Shown here piece by piece: positions 45,650 to 54,190 of a DNA stretch of 64,000 nucleotides. The stretch's first letter is position 1. Every line of letters starts with the position of its first letter. Source of the stretch: Candidatus Sulfidibacterium hydrothermale (GTDB lineage Bacteria; Bacteroidota; Bacteroidia; Bacteroidales; F082); NCBI RefSeq assembly GCF_020149915.1, contig NZ_CP083760.1, positions 992,001-1,056,000 on the forward strand. The letters run 5' to 3'. Under the pieces are notes generated by a model. It did no database searches, had not been told where the DNA came from, and saw only the letters and a program-made list of their open reading frames with translations. The position numbers and the translations under genes were made by a program.

Positions 45650-46300
45650 TTATGGCGTTTTTATATTCCACAGGGCAATGGTAGATGCCGTAAAAAAGAG
45701 GACCAAAATCAAATTCAGAAATCCGCCGGAAACAATAATCCACATTCCTCCTGAAAACATTCCGGTGATGATGCTTCTGAGTAAAAACGGGACAAGCGGA
45801 AAGAAGAACAGTATCCATCGGGGGTAATGTGTTTTTTTCTTCCACACTTCAGTAATAAAGAAATAGGAAAAAATGGCAAAAGCAGGATAGACAAATAACC
45901 GTAATAAGTTATTGGCAGCCGTGGCCAGTTCGGTGGCTGCTTTTAAATCCAGATGATGTTGAACAGCAAGTTTTGCCGAAACAGCGATGGCTACGTAAGC
46001 TCCGTGAACGACTCCGTATGCCGACAGGATTGCCGCAAAACTTAGAACAACCACATTTCTTTTCCAGGCTTTGACGGGTTTAAAAGCGTAATAAACCGGT
46101 ACAAGTCCTGCTAAATATAACCATGAAGCGATTAATGCAGTAGTTGCACTGGCCATTATCCTGAAATCGGAAGCATGTCCCATGTTCAGTTTTAAGTTCG
46201 TGCTGTCCGGGTTGTAATAAAACAACATATCCCCTGCAAAAAGGATTAATCCTCCCAGGATACCGGCAATTCCTAAAAGTCTGATCCCGCGTTGTGTCAT
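45650..46300 (-). CDS. Polytopic membrane protein (possibly DUF6796)
   Basis: A 216-residue protein with about six to seven hydrophobic helices. The first helix region GIAGILGGLILFAGDMLFYY, the loop GHASDFRIMASATTALIASW and a late helix FLLRSIITGMFSGGMWIIVS resemble DUF6796 membrane proteins, a family of unknown function; I recall the family but could not check the match. No catalytic motif is visible. The start follows a putative signal-like methionine (MTQRGIRLLG). It lies between the acetolactate decarboxylase gene (113 bases downstream) and a 17-bp inverted repeat upstream. Its role is unknown. Confidence 0.6.
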   Translation of the reverse strand: MTQRGIRLLGIAGILGGLILFAGDMLFYYNPDSTNLKLNMGHASDFRIMASATTALIASWLYLAGLVPVYYAFKPVKAWKRNVVVLSFAAILSAYGVVHGAYVAIAVSAKLAVQHHLDLKAATELATAANNLLRLFVYPAFAIFSYFFITEVWKKKTHYPRWILFFFPLVPFLLRSIITGMFSGGMWIIVSGGFLNLILVLFFTASTIALWNIKTP

Positions 46301-46326
46301 GCTTGTTGTTTTGTTGACAAATTCAT

Positions 46327-46399
46327 AATACCGATATTAAATCGAAATACACTTTTGGCGCATCTTATCCGAAAAGTCCTTTGATTTAATATCGGTATT
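46327..46399. repeat. Long perfect inverted repeat (17-bp arms)
   Basis: The arms at 46327-46343 and 46383-46399 are perfect complements of 17 bases (AATACCGATATTAAATC and its reverse complement). They enclose 39 bases that can form an inner stem from ACTTTT and AAAAGT. The element lies in the 212-base gap between two minus-strand genes, 113 bases beyond the stop at 46513. It has no run of T and so is not a classical terminator. Confidence 0.7.
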
Positions 46400-46512
46400 T
46401 ACCATTGTAGATTTTAAAATACAATTGGTTTAACCTGCTTTTTATCAGAAACAAACATACTATAAAAATCGGATTTTAACTTTTTATTGTCCCCGTTTTT
46501 TACAAACAAAAA

Positions 46513-47181
46513 TTATTGCCCGTAAAACAGCATTTCCTGGTTGGCGGCATAATCCTGCATCACGTGCCATCCGTCGTAATAAATTTTCACGTGGGCTACC
46601 ACCGTATTGCCGAGAGCTACCGGAAACGACCAGCAGGTTTCGGGGGCCATAAATTCGGCAGCAGGCAGAATTTTCAGGTGCGGTAAAATATTGCCAAGAT
46701 TTGCCTTCACCGTTTGCAGGGAAACATTGTTTTGATAAACCTGTGGATTTATGCCAAGGGGCAGTACCTTGCCATTCAACGGGTTAAACTGCAATACGGC
46801 TACCGCTACGCCTTGGTACAACAAGCCGGCTTTAAGCTGAATGTCGCCGGCAGGACCGCGCATCATCCACACTTTTCCGGCTGTAAACAGCTTGTTGAGT
46901 TTTTGTGCTGTTTGCACGGCCTGTGCTAAATGGCTCAGCAACGTAGGTACCGGAATGGTTTGGACTACCTGAACTCCCTGTGGGGCGGGACCGGGTGGCG
47001 GTCCGGGCTGACCGGGAAGCATACCGGGCTGCGGCGGTAAAGCGGCAGGCGGCGCCTGTGCCGGTGTTTGTTGCATTAACAACGGAACTTTGTTGTTTTG
47101 CTGGGCCGTAACACGCGGCGTAAAACCTGTAACGAGAAATACGGTGGTTAGGATGCTGAGAATAATAGTTAACTTTTTCAT
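46513..47181 (-). CDS. Exported proline-rich protein of unknown function
   Basis: A 222-residue protein with a signal peptide (MKKLTIILSILTTVFLVTGF, cleavage probably after VTAQ near residue 27). Residues ~38-72 form a proline/glycine/glutamine-rich linker (APPAALPPQPGMLPGQPGPP is part of it). A folded C-terminal half contains LSHLAQAVQTAQKLNKLF, GLLYQGVAVAVLQFNPLNGK and ends in WSFPVALGNTVVAHVKIYYD. I do not recognise the family. It lies 21 bases after a small proline-rich lipoprotein gene on the same strand, and both lie downstream of the kinase gene of a two-component system. The two may be that system's output. Confidence 0.7.
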   Translation of the reverse strand: MKKLTIILSILTTVFLVTGFTPRVTAQQNNKVPLLMQQTPAQAPPAALPPQPGMLPGQPGPPPGPAPQGVQVVQTIPVPTLLSHLAQAVQTAQKLNKLFTAGKVWMMRGPAGDIQLKAGLLYQGVAVAVLQFNPLNGKVLPLGINPQVYQNNVSLQTVKANLGNILPHLKILPAAEFMAPETCWSFPVALGNTVVAHVKIYYDGWHVMQDYAANQEMLFYGQ

Positions 47182-47202
47182 AATGAATACCTTTCTGTTT
47201 AT

Positions 47203-47523
47203 TTAGTGTGTGTCTTGTGCGTTGCTTTTATCTTCTTTTTTGTTCTGTTTTTCCAGTTGGTCTATTTTCTTTTCCAGATTTTTTAACTGACGATAAATGT
47301 CGTTAAGTACCTCGGTAAGATGGTCTTCTTTTTTCGGTTGCGACACATCCAGTTTCCGCCACAAAAGAATCCCTGCCGCAATAATCAATATGGCTACAAT
47401 GATCCATTCAAAACCGGGAAAAAGAGGCGGCGGTGGCGGTCCGGGGGCACATCCGGTTGCCAGCAAAGCCAACAGAGGCAACGCCAGCCATTTTTTATTT
47501 TTTGTCAAAAACTGTTTCATCAT
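47203..47523 (-). CDS. Small lipoprotein with membrane helix and coiled coil
   Basis: A 106-residue protein. It starts with a lipoprotein-type signal (LALPLLALLATGC, Cys25), then a short proline run (GPPPPPLFPG), a membrane helix (FEWIIVAILIIAAGILLW) and a charged C-terminal coiled coil (LNDIYRQLKNLEKKIDQLEK). A lipidated N-terminus immediately before a membrane span is unusual, so the first hydrophobic segment could instead be a plain membrane anchor. Family unknown. It lies between a histidine kinase gene (97 bases upstream) and the proline-rich exported protein gene, all on the minus strand. The proline runs in both small genes suggest a shared role at the envelope. Confidence 0.65.
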   Translation of the reverse strand: MMKQFLTKNKKWLALPLLALLATGCAPGPPPPPLFPGFEWIIVAILIIAAGILLWRKLDVSQPKKEDHLTEVLNDIYRQLKNLEKKIDQLEKQNKKEDKSNAQDTH

Positions 47524-47619
47524 TTATGGATTTATTGTTTTTGTCAAAAGTAACTCCGGACCATGAAGAAGTCCTGAGGAAAAGATGAAGAAAAGATGAA
47601 GATTCAAGCCACAAGAAAA

Positions 47620-49056
47620 TTACAATGGCAAGGTGAAAAACACTGTTGTCCCTTTGCCCGGGCTGCTTTCAATACGGATTTTACCGCCCTGTGCTTCCAC
47701 CATTGAGCGGGTCAGCGTAAGGCCGAGGCCGGTACCTTTGTCTGCTGATTTTGGCTGTACACCCGAGAAAAAAGGTTCAAAAACATGCGATATCGTCTGT
47801 GCATCCATTCCTTCTCCTTCGTCGGAAACGGCGATTTCCACAAATCCGGGAATCAGTTTCCAGCTGAGGGTGATTTTTGTGCCTTCTGTGCTGTGACGTA
47901 CGGCATTGGAAAGTAAATTCAGCAGAATCTGTTCCAGAAAATCACGGTCGGCCATCACCGTAAGATACGGGCCTTCATCCACAACAAAATGATGACGGGT
48001 AACCCAATGCGTGGCTTTCCGGCTGAAATCCTTGAAAAAATCAGTTAAAACCACCCGTTGCTTGTCCACATGCGAAGTGTTTTCGAGTTGCGACAAACCC
48101 AGCAGCCGCTGGCATACCCGGACAAGATGACTTACTTCCTGATGCATGCCTTTCAAAAGCCGGTTTTGAGTTTCGGGGTCGTCGGCACCCCCGCGCAGCA
48201 ACACTTCGATGGAACCACGCAAACCTGTCAGCGGGGTTAACAGTTCGTGCGCTGCATGGGCTACGAAACGTTTCTGGGCATGAAAAAGTTTTTCCAGTTT
48301 ATTAACCATCTGGTTAAATGAGTTGGCGAGCTGACCGATTTCATCCTGCCTTTGGGTCATGGTGGCTCGTTGCGTAAGGTTTCCTTCGGCTATTTCGCGA
48401 CAGGTGGTCATCAACCGGTTTAAATCTTTCAGGCTCCAGCCGATGAAACGAAACCCGAACAGAATCCCTACAATCAAAATCAACACCACAACAGCCAACT
48501 GCATCAGCCCGTAATGAAAAAGGATTTTATGAATCCCGGGAAGGGAAGTGCTGATTTGCAACACGCCGAATATTTTTTTGCTTTCGGGTGTGGTACGTAA
48601 CGGGATAAGCAGTACCAAAACTGGTTTCCCGTTCATGCGGCTCCAATAAGTGATTTCGTTCTGGCCGGTAAGGGCTTTACGCACTTCCGAAAGATTCGGT
48701 TGGGGCGGTGAAGGTTCTTCAGGCAATTGTTTTCCTACAGCCAGTATTTTTCCGTGTTCGTCCAAAACCACGGCTACAGCCTGCCGCGAAGTCAGCCGGC
48801 GGGCCAGCACAAGTGCTTTTTGTGGTGAGAAACGAACCGGGACGGAATCTGTTTTGGTCAGGTTACCGGTTTTTAACCATTGTGCAATCATCGGCTTGGC
48901 CGTCGCCCGCAGATGGCTGGTTTCATTTTTGACAAAAAGCTGCCAGATATTCCAGTAAGAAAAGTAGCCCGTCAGTCCTACCGATAAAATCAGCAAAACA
49001 GCATAAAGCAGTCCCAGCTTTGTTTTTAACGAATATTTTATGTTCGGTTTACTCAT
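47620..49056 (-). CDS. Sensor histidine kinase with HAMP domain
   Basis: A 478-residue kinase counted from the ATG at 49056 (MSKPNIKYSLKTKLGLLYA); a further ATG at 49077 adds seven residues. The first helix is at about 13-33, a periplasmic sensor follows (about 35-185), and the second helix is LAVVVLILIVGILFGFRF. The HAMP domain comes next (SLKDLNRLMTTCREIAEGN). The phosphoacceptor His is in FVAHAAHELLTPLTGLRGS. The ATP-binding domain has NLLSNAVRHS, DEGEGMDA and GLGLTLTRSM. Its start overlaps the response regulator stop by eight bases. The signal is not known; the TonB receptor upstream of the regulator suggests nutrient or metal control. Confidence 0.9.
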   Translation of the reverse strand: MSKPNIKYSLKTKLGLLYAVLLILSVGLTGYFSYWNIWQLFVKNETSHLRATAKPMIAQWLKTGNLTKTDSVPVRFSPQKALVLARRLTSRQAVAVVLDEHGKILAVGKQLPEEPSPPQPNLSEVRKALTGQNEITYWSRMNGKPVLVLLIPLRTTPESKKIFGVLQISTSLPGIHKILFHYGLMQLAVVVLILIVGILFGFRFIGWSLKDLNRLMTTCREIAEGNLTQRATMTQRQDEIGQLANSFNQMVNKLEKLFHAQKRFVAHAAHELLTPLTGLRGSIEVLLRGGADDPETQNRLLKGMHQEVSHLVRVCQRLLGLSQLENTSHVDKQRVVLTDFFKDFSRKATHWVTRHHFVVDEGPYLTVMADRDFLEQILLNLLSNAVRHSTEGTKITLSWKLIPGFVEIAVSDEGEGMDAQTISHVFEPFFSGVQPKSADKGTGLGLTLTRSMVEAQGGKIRIESSPGKGTTVFFTLPL

Positions 49057-49741
49057 CTTCTGCCGGATAAAAAGCATATCCTACGCCGTACACGGTGCGG
49101 ATAAGCCGGGCGTTATTGTCTTTTAGCTTTTTGCGTAAATGATTGACATGTACGTCGATAATGTTTGTACCGCCATCATAGTCGTATCCTAAAACACGGT
49201 TTAGCAGGGTTTCGCGCGAAAACACTTTACGCGGAAATTGTAAAAAAAGTTCCAACAGGGCAAATTCGGTAGGTGTCAGGACAATTGGTGTTTCGCCTAC
49301 CCGTACTTCACGTGTTTCGGTATCCAGCATAATGTCACCGGCCTTTTTTTTGTTATCGCCGGTTACTTTCCCGCTGCGACGTAATAATGCCCGGATGCGA
49401 GCCAGTAACTCATTGAAATCGAATGGTTTTGTCAGGTAATCATCGGCGCCACTGTCAAGGCCTTTTACCCGGTCGGCAATTTCATTTTTCACTGTAAGCA
49501 TTAAAACGGGAATATCAAATCCCTGCTCACGAAGTCGTTGACAAAGCGAAAAGCCATCGGTATCGGGCAGCATAACATCCAGGATAAGCAGATGAAAAGT
49601 GTTCTGTTTCAGTGTGTTCATGCCGGTTTTCCCTTCCGCACAGGTCGTAACATTATATCCTTCGTATTGCAATCCGGTTTGCAGGAAAGAAGCAATGACC
49701 GTGTCATCCTCAATTACCAGTATATTAATCTTTTCATCCAT
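49049..49741 (-). CDS. OmpR/PhoB-family response regulator
   Basis: A 230-residue regulator beginning MDEKINILVIEDDTVI. The receiver domain has the acidic pocket EDD, the phosphoacceptor aspartate in LLILDVMLPDTDG (about residue 55), and the conserved lysine in YLTKPFDFNEL. The OmpR-type winged helix occupies the C-terminus (LTPTEFALLELFLQF, VHVNHLRKKL, YGVGYAFYP). It is first in the operon with the kinase gene. The 240 bases upstream, between this gene and the TonB receptor stop, hold two palindromic stem-loops (49819-49850, 49891-49922) that could mark the end of the receptor transcript. Confidence 0.93.
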   Translation of the reverse strand: MDEKINILVIEDDTVIASFLQTGLQYEGYNVTTCAEGKTGMNTLKQNTFHLLILDVMLPDTDGFSLCQRLREQGFDIPVLMLTVKNEIADRVKGLDSGADDYLTKPFDFNELLARIRALLRRSGKVTGDNKKKAGDIMLDTETREVRVGETPIVLTPTEFALLELFLQFPRKVFSRETLLNRVLGYDYDGGTNIIDVHVNHLRKKLKDNNARLIRTVYGVGYAFYPAEDE

Positions 49742-49818
49742 TGGAAGGAAATCTTCTGATTTGCTATTTCCTTCAAAGTTAAGTGTTTTTCATCTCTTGG
49801 CAAAGAATATTTCTTTTT

Positions 49819-49850
49819 CATCTTTCAGGTCGAACCAGACCTGAAAGATG
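49819..49850. repeat. Palindromic stem-loop, copy 2 of 3
   Basis: Perfect 13-bp arms (49819-49831 and 49838-49850), CATCTTTCAGGTC with its complement, around loop gaacca. Same arm length, loop length and TTTCAGGT core as the stem-loop at 42060-42091. Confidence 0.7.
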
Positions 49851-49890
49851 AAGGAAATAAATCTTTTATTCAACAACTTTTCATTATTTC

Positions 49891-49922
49891 CACATTTCAG
49901 GTTTGACTCAACCTGAAATGTG
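49891..49922. repeat. Palindromic stem-loop, copy 3 of 3
   Basis: Perfect 13-bp arms (49891-49903 and 49910-49922), CACATTTCAGGTT with its complement, around loop tgactc. It lies 60 bases beyond the TonB receptor stop and 40 bases from copy 2. Confidence 0.7.
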
Positions 49923-49981
49923 ACTGATTATCTATTCTAGAGATATTTGGTCAATTGAGCACAACGTTATCTAAATTGCTA

Positions 49982-52129
49982 TCAAAAGTGTACTCTCAGT
50001 GTACCAAAAAACTCTCTTCCGGGACCGGGCTGATAAGCATTACCGTCGGGGTCGGGTTCGGTAAAAGCCATGTATTCCGTATTCAGCAGGTTGCGAACGG
50101 TTAAGTTAAAATCGCCGTGTATTTTCCCGATGCGCCAAAAATAATCGGCTCCGAGATGTATCAGGGTAAAGCCTTTTTGCCAGTTTTGATAAATGGCCGG
50201 ATCCAGCTTGCCTGCATAAGCATTGGCATCGGTATAAATGGCCCATTTCGACTGCATTTCGGTAGCAAAATGAAGCGTCAGCTTTTTAACCGGACGATAA
50301 ACCAGTTCGGCATAAAGCTGATGCCGCGGCGAGTTGGGCAACCACTGACCCGAAGCCGGCGGTGTGGTCAGCACATAGTTGGTGTCGGTGTAAACCGGAT
50401 CGATGCTGGCCGAAGTATATTTGTAATCGGCATAAGTATAAGCCACCTGTAAATGAAGGTTCTGAAGAATGTGATACCGGAAAGAAACTTCTATACCTTT
50501 TCGGGTACTGTTGCCGGCATTGCCGTAAAATACTTCCTGATTACCGCGGTTTCGCTGCTTAAACCGGAAAAAATCATTTTTGGTTTTCATGATAAATCCG
50601 GTAATCGAATAATACAACTTGTTTCCGACAACTCCTCTGAACCCCAGCTCAACACTGTTTGCCGTAGCGGGCACCAGATGGGTATTAAAACCGTGGTAAG
50701 CTGTCGGGTTGGCTGCCAGCTCCTGCGTAGACGGCGGAATAAATCCCTGACTCCAGTCGCTGAAAACGGTTACCGCATTATTAAAACTGTAACTGATACC
50801 TATACGGCCCGAAGTCTGGCTGAAATCTTTAGACGTGGTAGCGGTGTCGGGTGCCATCATTTTATCCGTGAGTTCATTATCCATTTTGTCGTAACGAATG
50901 CTGCCCGAGAGATTAAATCTTCCGATTTGCATTTGATATAATCCGTAAACTCCAACACTGTTTTGCGAGATAATCTGATTGGCCAACAGGGTATCGGTTT
51001 CCAGATTGGTTTCGTCAAGGCTTTCTTTCCGGTTGGGATCGGCAGCACTTTTGAGTTTGTACATGGCGATATTTTGCCATTTCAGGTCCACACCGGCTCC
51101 GAAAGTGTGTTTAATCTTTTTTCCCGCATGTAGCGTATATTGCATATTGAGTCCCGGTGAGCTGTAATTACGGTATTCGGCAGCTTTGTTACTGGTTTCT
51201 TTATAACGCCAGGGACGCAGATAACCGGTAACCCGCAATTGTTGATTTTCCCGAATAAAATAGGTGCCGATAAGTCCCCAGGTGGTACGATTGGTTTTTT
51301 GGTATTCGTTGAAAGGACGGGCATCGGGATTGGCCTGATGCGGATTTTCGGCCAGTTGTTGCAAATTTAATCCCTCAGGATTTTGTTGAAAGTAATCGGC
51401 ATGCGAAAGAATCTGGGTAAATTTAAATTTCGGGGAAGGATAAAAATTGATTTTTTCATACAGGATGTTTCCCCAAAAGCCCTGATGATCGCGATAGCCC
51501 TGTCCTCCCGTGCGGGAAAAACTGATGCGGTAATCCATCTTGTGTTGTTTTCCGTTGAACTGCAACAGTGATTTGTAAAAACCGTGAGAACCAAATCCCT
51601 GGCTGAAAGATCCTCCGAAGGGTTTTTTGCCACCGTTCTGTGTGGTGATGTAAATTACGCCTGCTGCACCCCCTTCGCCGTAAAGACTGGCAAAAGGACC
51701 TCGCAGCACTTCGATATTTTTTACCGTACTCCAGTCCACGCTGTACAGGTCGGGTACAAATCCCGAAGGGTCGCTCAACGGAATGCCGTCAAGAATTACT
51801 CCGATACCGCGCAAGCCGTTTTCGGTTAGAATACCCTGTCCGCGGATAGAAATATGTACTTTTTCGCTGCCGTGTTGCTGGTCGATTCTTACGCCCGGAA
51901 CCAGCCGCAGGGCTTCATTTACGGCGATACCGCGGGGCATGAGCGATAAAACCGGTTTGCTGACAAGACTCACCGCTCCGGGATATTGTTTTAAACGGAC
52001 CGGTACGCGGCTGGCCTTAATGACCACCTCTTCAAGATTTTTAATCCGGGTGGTGTCGGATGTCTCTTTTTGGGCAAAAAGAGGGTATGCGACCATCAGA
52101 ATGGCCAAAATAATGATGATTTTTTTCAT
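49982..52129 (-). CDS. TonB-dependent outer-membrane receptor
   Basis: A 715-residue receptor counted from the ATG at 52129, which opens a signal peptide (MKKIIIILAILMVAYPLFAQ); the longer frame from 52159 is less likely. The plug domain runs to about residue 150, with LKQYPGAVSLVSKPVLSL, SIRGQG, GIGVILDGIPLSDPSG and VLRGPFASLYGEGGAAGVIY. A 22-stranded barrel follows and ends in a terminal phenylalanine (FGTLRVHF). It resembles the FecA/FepA branch without a SusD partner, so iron chelates, cobalamin or another metal complex are more likely than glycans. The membrane protein encoded at 52284 may belong with it. The downstream two-component system may control it. Confidence 0.92.
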   Translation of the reverse strand: MKKIIIILAILMVAYPLFAQKETSDTTRIKNLEEVVIKASRVPVRLKQYPGAVSLVSKPVLSLMPRGIAVNEALRLVPGVRIDQQHGSEKVHISIRGQGILTENGLRGIGVILDGIPLSDPSGFVPDLYSVDWSTVKNIEVLRGPFASLYGEGGAAGVIYITTQNGGKKPFGGSFSQGFGSHGFYKSLLQFNGKQHKMDYRISFSRTGGQGYRDHQGFWGNILYEKINFYPSPKFKFTQILSHADYFQQNPEGLNLQQLAENPHQANPDARPFNEYQKTNRTTWGLIGTYFIRENQQLRVTGYLRPWRYKETSNKAAEYRNYSSPGLNMQYTLHAGKKIKHTFGAGVDLKWQNIAMYKLKSAADPNRKESLDETNLETDTLLANQIISQNSVGVYGLYQMQIGRFNLSGSIRYDKMDNELTDKMMAPDTATTSKDFSQTSGRIGISYSFNNAVTVFSDWSQGFIPPSTQELAANPTAYHGFNTHLVPATANSVELGFRGVVGNKLYYSITGFIMKTKNDFFRFKQRNRGNQEVFYGNAGNSTRKGIEVSFRYHILQNLHLQVAYTYADYKYTSASIDPVYTDTNYVLTTPPASGQWLPNSPRHQLYAELVYRPVKKLTLHFATEMQSKWAIYTDANAYAGKLDPAIYQNWQKGFTLIHLGADYFWRIGKIHGDFNLTVRNLLNTEYMAFTEPDPDGNAYQPGPGREFFGTLRVHF

Positions 52130-52283
52130 TGTAAAATACTGATTAAATACCAAAAACACTGTATTGTAAAAACCTGTTAAGGCACAGAAGTTTTGTGTAA
52201 CAGGACTTTTAGTCAGAACACAACAACTTCATCCGGTTTAAAAACAGCTAAACCGGATATTTAAAAAATGTATTGCCAGAAAA

Positions 52284-52787
52284 TCAGCATTGGGGAGGAG
52301 GAAACTCGGGCAGATTTTCACTTTCCAAAGTGAAAAAATGATACGGTTTAAAGGAAAAGGCAAGAAAACCGGGATACGGCAAAGAAAAGGCCTGTATTCC
52401 GGAAATATATTTCAGCGACAGGATTTTTACGGCATGACGTACCGGGTTGTTTCTGTCGGAAGAAGGTGAAAAGAAATCTTCCAGCTCTTGTCGTAGTGCT
52501 GTTTCTTCCTTGTCGCAAAGGCAGGAAATCAGTACTTTTCCGTTTCCCGATTTTACCGAAATCACATCGTACATCTCTCCATGATAGCGAAATTCTTTAT
52601 TTTTTCGGGTCCAGTTTATTTTTTTAAAGGCTTCGCGGCTAAAAACAAGTTCCGTCCGATTGGTATTGTTTTCCAATTGTTTTTGCATGTTTTCCCGGAT
52701 GGATTCCAACTCGGGAAAATAAAAAAGAGTGGTTCCCAATGAAGCCAGAAAAAGAGCAACAACAAGTATGTAGGCGATGAATTTCAC
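52284..52787 (-). CDS. Small membrane-anchored protein of unknown function
   Basis: A 167-residue protein with an N-terminal helix (MKFIAYILVVALFLASLGTT) that could be a signal anchor, followed by an extracytoplasmic domain. The sequence has two cysteines in ISCLCDKEE and ends in PEFPPPQC; a proline run just before a terminal cysteine is reminiscent of small proteins found next to metal-related TonB receptors (recollection only). The family is not recognised. It lies 155 bases upstream of the receptor gene on the same strand, after the NtrB/NtrC operon, and could be transcribed with either. A role in handling the receptor's ligand is a guess. Confidence 0.6.
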   Translation of the reverse strand: MKFIAYILVVALFLASLGTTLFYFPELESIRENMQKQLENNTNRTELVFSREAFKKINWTRKNKEFRYHGEMYDVISVKSGNGKVLISCLCDKEETALRQELEDFFSPSSDRNNPVRHAVKILSLKYISGIQAFSLPYPGFLAFSFKPYHFFTLESENLPEFPPPQC

Positions 52788-52819
52788 AAAAACAAAGTTA
52801 TAATTTATCCCGAAAGAAA

Positions 52820-54190
52820 TTAACGGGTTTTGTTCAGAACCAGGATAAAAGAAGTTTGTCCTTTCTTTTTGGTGTTTAATAAAATATCGCCACCAAGCGA
52901 AAGCATGATTTGCTTGCTCAGGCTTAAGCCGATTCCGGAACCGTTTTCTTTGGTGGTGAAGAACGGAACAAAAATTTGCTCTCTGATTTCGGGCGGTATT
53001 TCCGGACCGTTATTGGCAATTTCAATTTTTACGGGACCGTCATCTGCCGGCTGCCAAAGTTTAATTTCCAAAACGGGCTGTCCGGTTTTCCCTGCGTTAA
53101 GTGCTTCCACCGCATTTTTTAACAAATTGGTCAGCACCTGCGATAATAATTCCGCATCCGTAGGAAAGAGAATGTCATCCGGAACAGATTTTCTTATCCG
53201 AACCGCATCGAACCCGGGACAGGCGCCGGCGGCCAGCAGGTTGCGTTCAATCAGTTCGGACAAATTTACGATGGCAAACCGGGGTTCGGGTAATTTGGTG
53301 AATTTCCGGTAGTTATCAACAAAATTCATTAATCCGCGACTGCGTTCTTCAATCACTTTAAGCCCTTTTACCGTGCGGGCAATCATTGCCGGAGTGACCT
53401 CTTCAACGGCAATAGTCCGGTTGTTTTTGGAATAATAGCCCAATATCACGTTCGACAATGTGGTGATGGGAGCAATGTTATTCATCATTTCGTGCGACAG
53501 TGTCCGGGACAGTTTTATCCAGGCATCCACCTCCCGGTTATCCAGTTCTTTGGTAATATCACTTACCGCAATCAACTTGATTTTTTCGTTTTTGATGGTG
53601 ATTTCCGACAGTTTAAACAACAGTTTTTGTCCGTACCGGTTTTCAAAAATAGCAGACGAGGGACGGGAATTTCGGGTGTATTGCAGGATAAATTCCGGTA
53701 AAGCCTTGTCGATGTTTTTGAGGATATTCATGTGATGATATTCATGAAGTCCGACCAGCTTTTCCGCTTCCGGGTTGATATGGATGACCCTGCCTTTTTC
53801 GTTGACAGAAAAAAGGCCGGTGGAAGACTGGCTGATTACCGAACGGAAATATTGTTCCTGGGTAACAATTTCGGTTTTGGTTTGTCTGAAAAGTTCGTTG
53901 AGCCGCTGCATGCCGCGGTAAACATTGTCAATGGCCCGGTTTCCGGATGATGACGGAATTTTAAGCGAAGTATCCTCATTTTCAATCCCCATCAAAAAAT
54001 AGGAAATCCACCGGTTCATCCGGTTGAAATAGCGTACAAGAAGAATAGCCACAACAAGCAACAACAAAGCAGCAACAATACCCAACGGAATATTTTGTTT
54101 TACAAAAAACAGCCAGGTAGTCAGCCCGGCAAGCAGGATAAGCAGACTTATTCTGAAAAATACGGCACAATAGAAATGTTTATATACCAT
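52820..54190 (-). CDS. NtrB-type sensor histidine kinase with PAS domain
   Basis: A 456-residue kinase. Two N-terminal helices (about 10-31 and 34-50) have almost no periplasmic loop between them, so the signal is probably sensed in the membrane or the cytoplasm. A HAMP-like helix follows, then a PAS domain (about 112-215, QSSTGLFSVNEKGRVIHINP). The phosphoacceptor helix is TLSHEMMNNIAPITTLSNV; its shift from HELRNPL-type to HEMMNN is the NtrY/NtrB variant. The ATP domain carries NLLKNAVEALNAG, IANNGPEI and GSGIGLSLSKQI. Its start overlaps the response regulator stop by 11 bases. It should phosphorylate that sigma-54 activator. Confidence 0.92.
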   Translation of the reverse strand: MVYKHFYCAVFFRISLLILLAGLTTWLFFVKQNIPLGIVAALLLLVVAILLVRYFNRMNRWISYFLMGIENEDTSLKIPSSSGNRAIDNVYRGMQRLNELFRQTKTEIVTQEQYFRSVISQSSTGLFSVNEKGRVIHINPEAEKLVGLHEYHHMNILKNIDKALPEFILQYTRNSRPSSAIFENRYGQKLLFKLSEITIKNEKIKLIAVSDITKELDNREVDAWIKLSRTLSHEMMNNIAPITTLSNVILGYYSKNNRTIAVEEVTPAMIARTVKGLKVIEERSRGLMNFVDNYRKFTKLPEPRFAIVNLSELIERNLLAAGACPGFDAVRIRKSVPDDILFPTDAELLSQVLTNLLKNAVEALNAGKTGQPVLEIKLWQPADDGPVKIEIANNGPEIPPEIREQIFVPFFTTKENGSGIGLSLSKQIMLSLGGDILLNTKKKGQTSFILVLNKTR

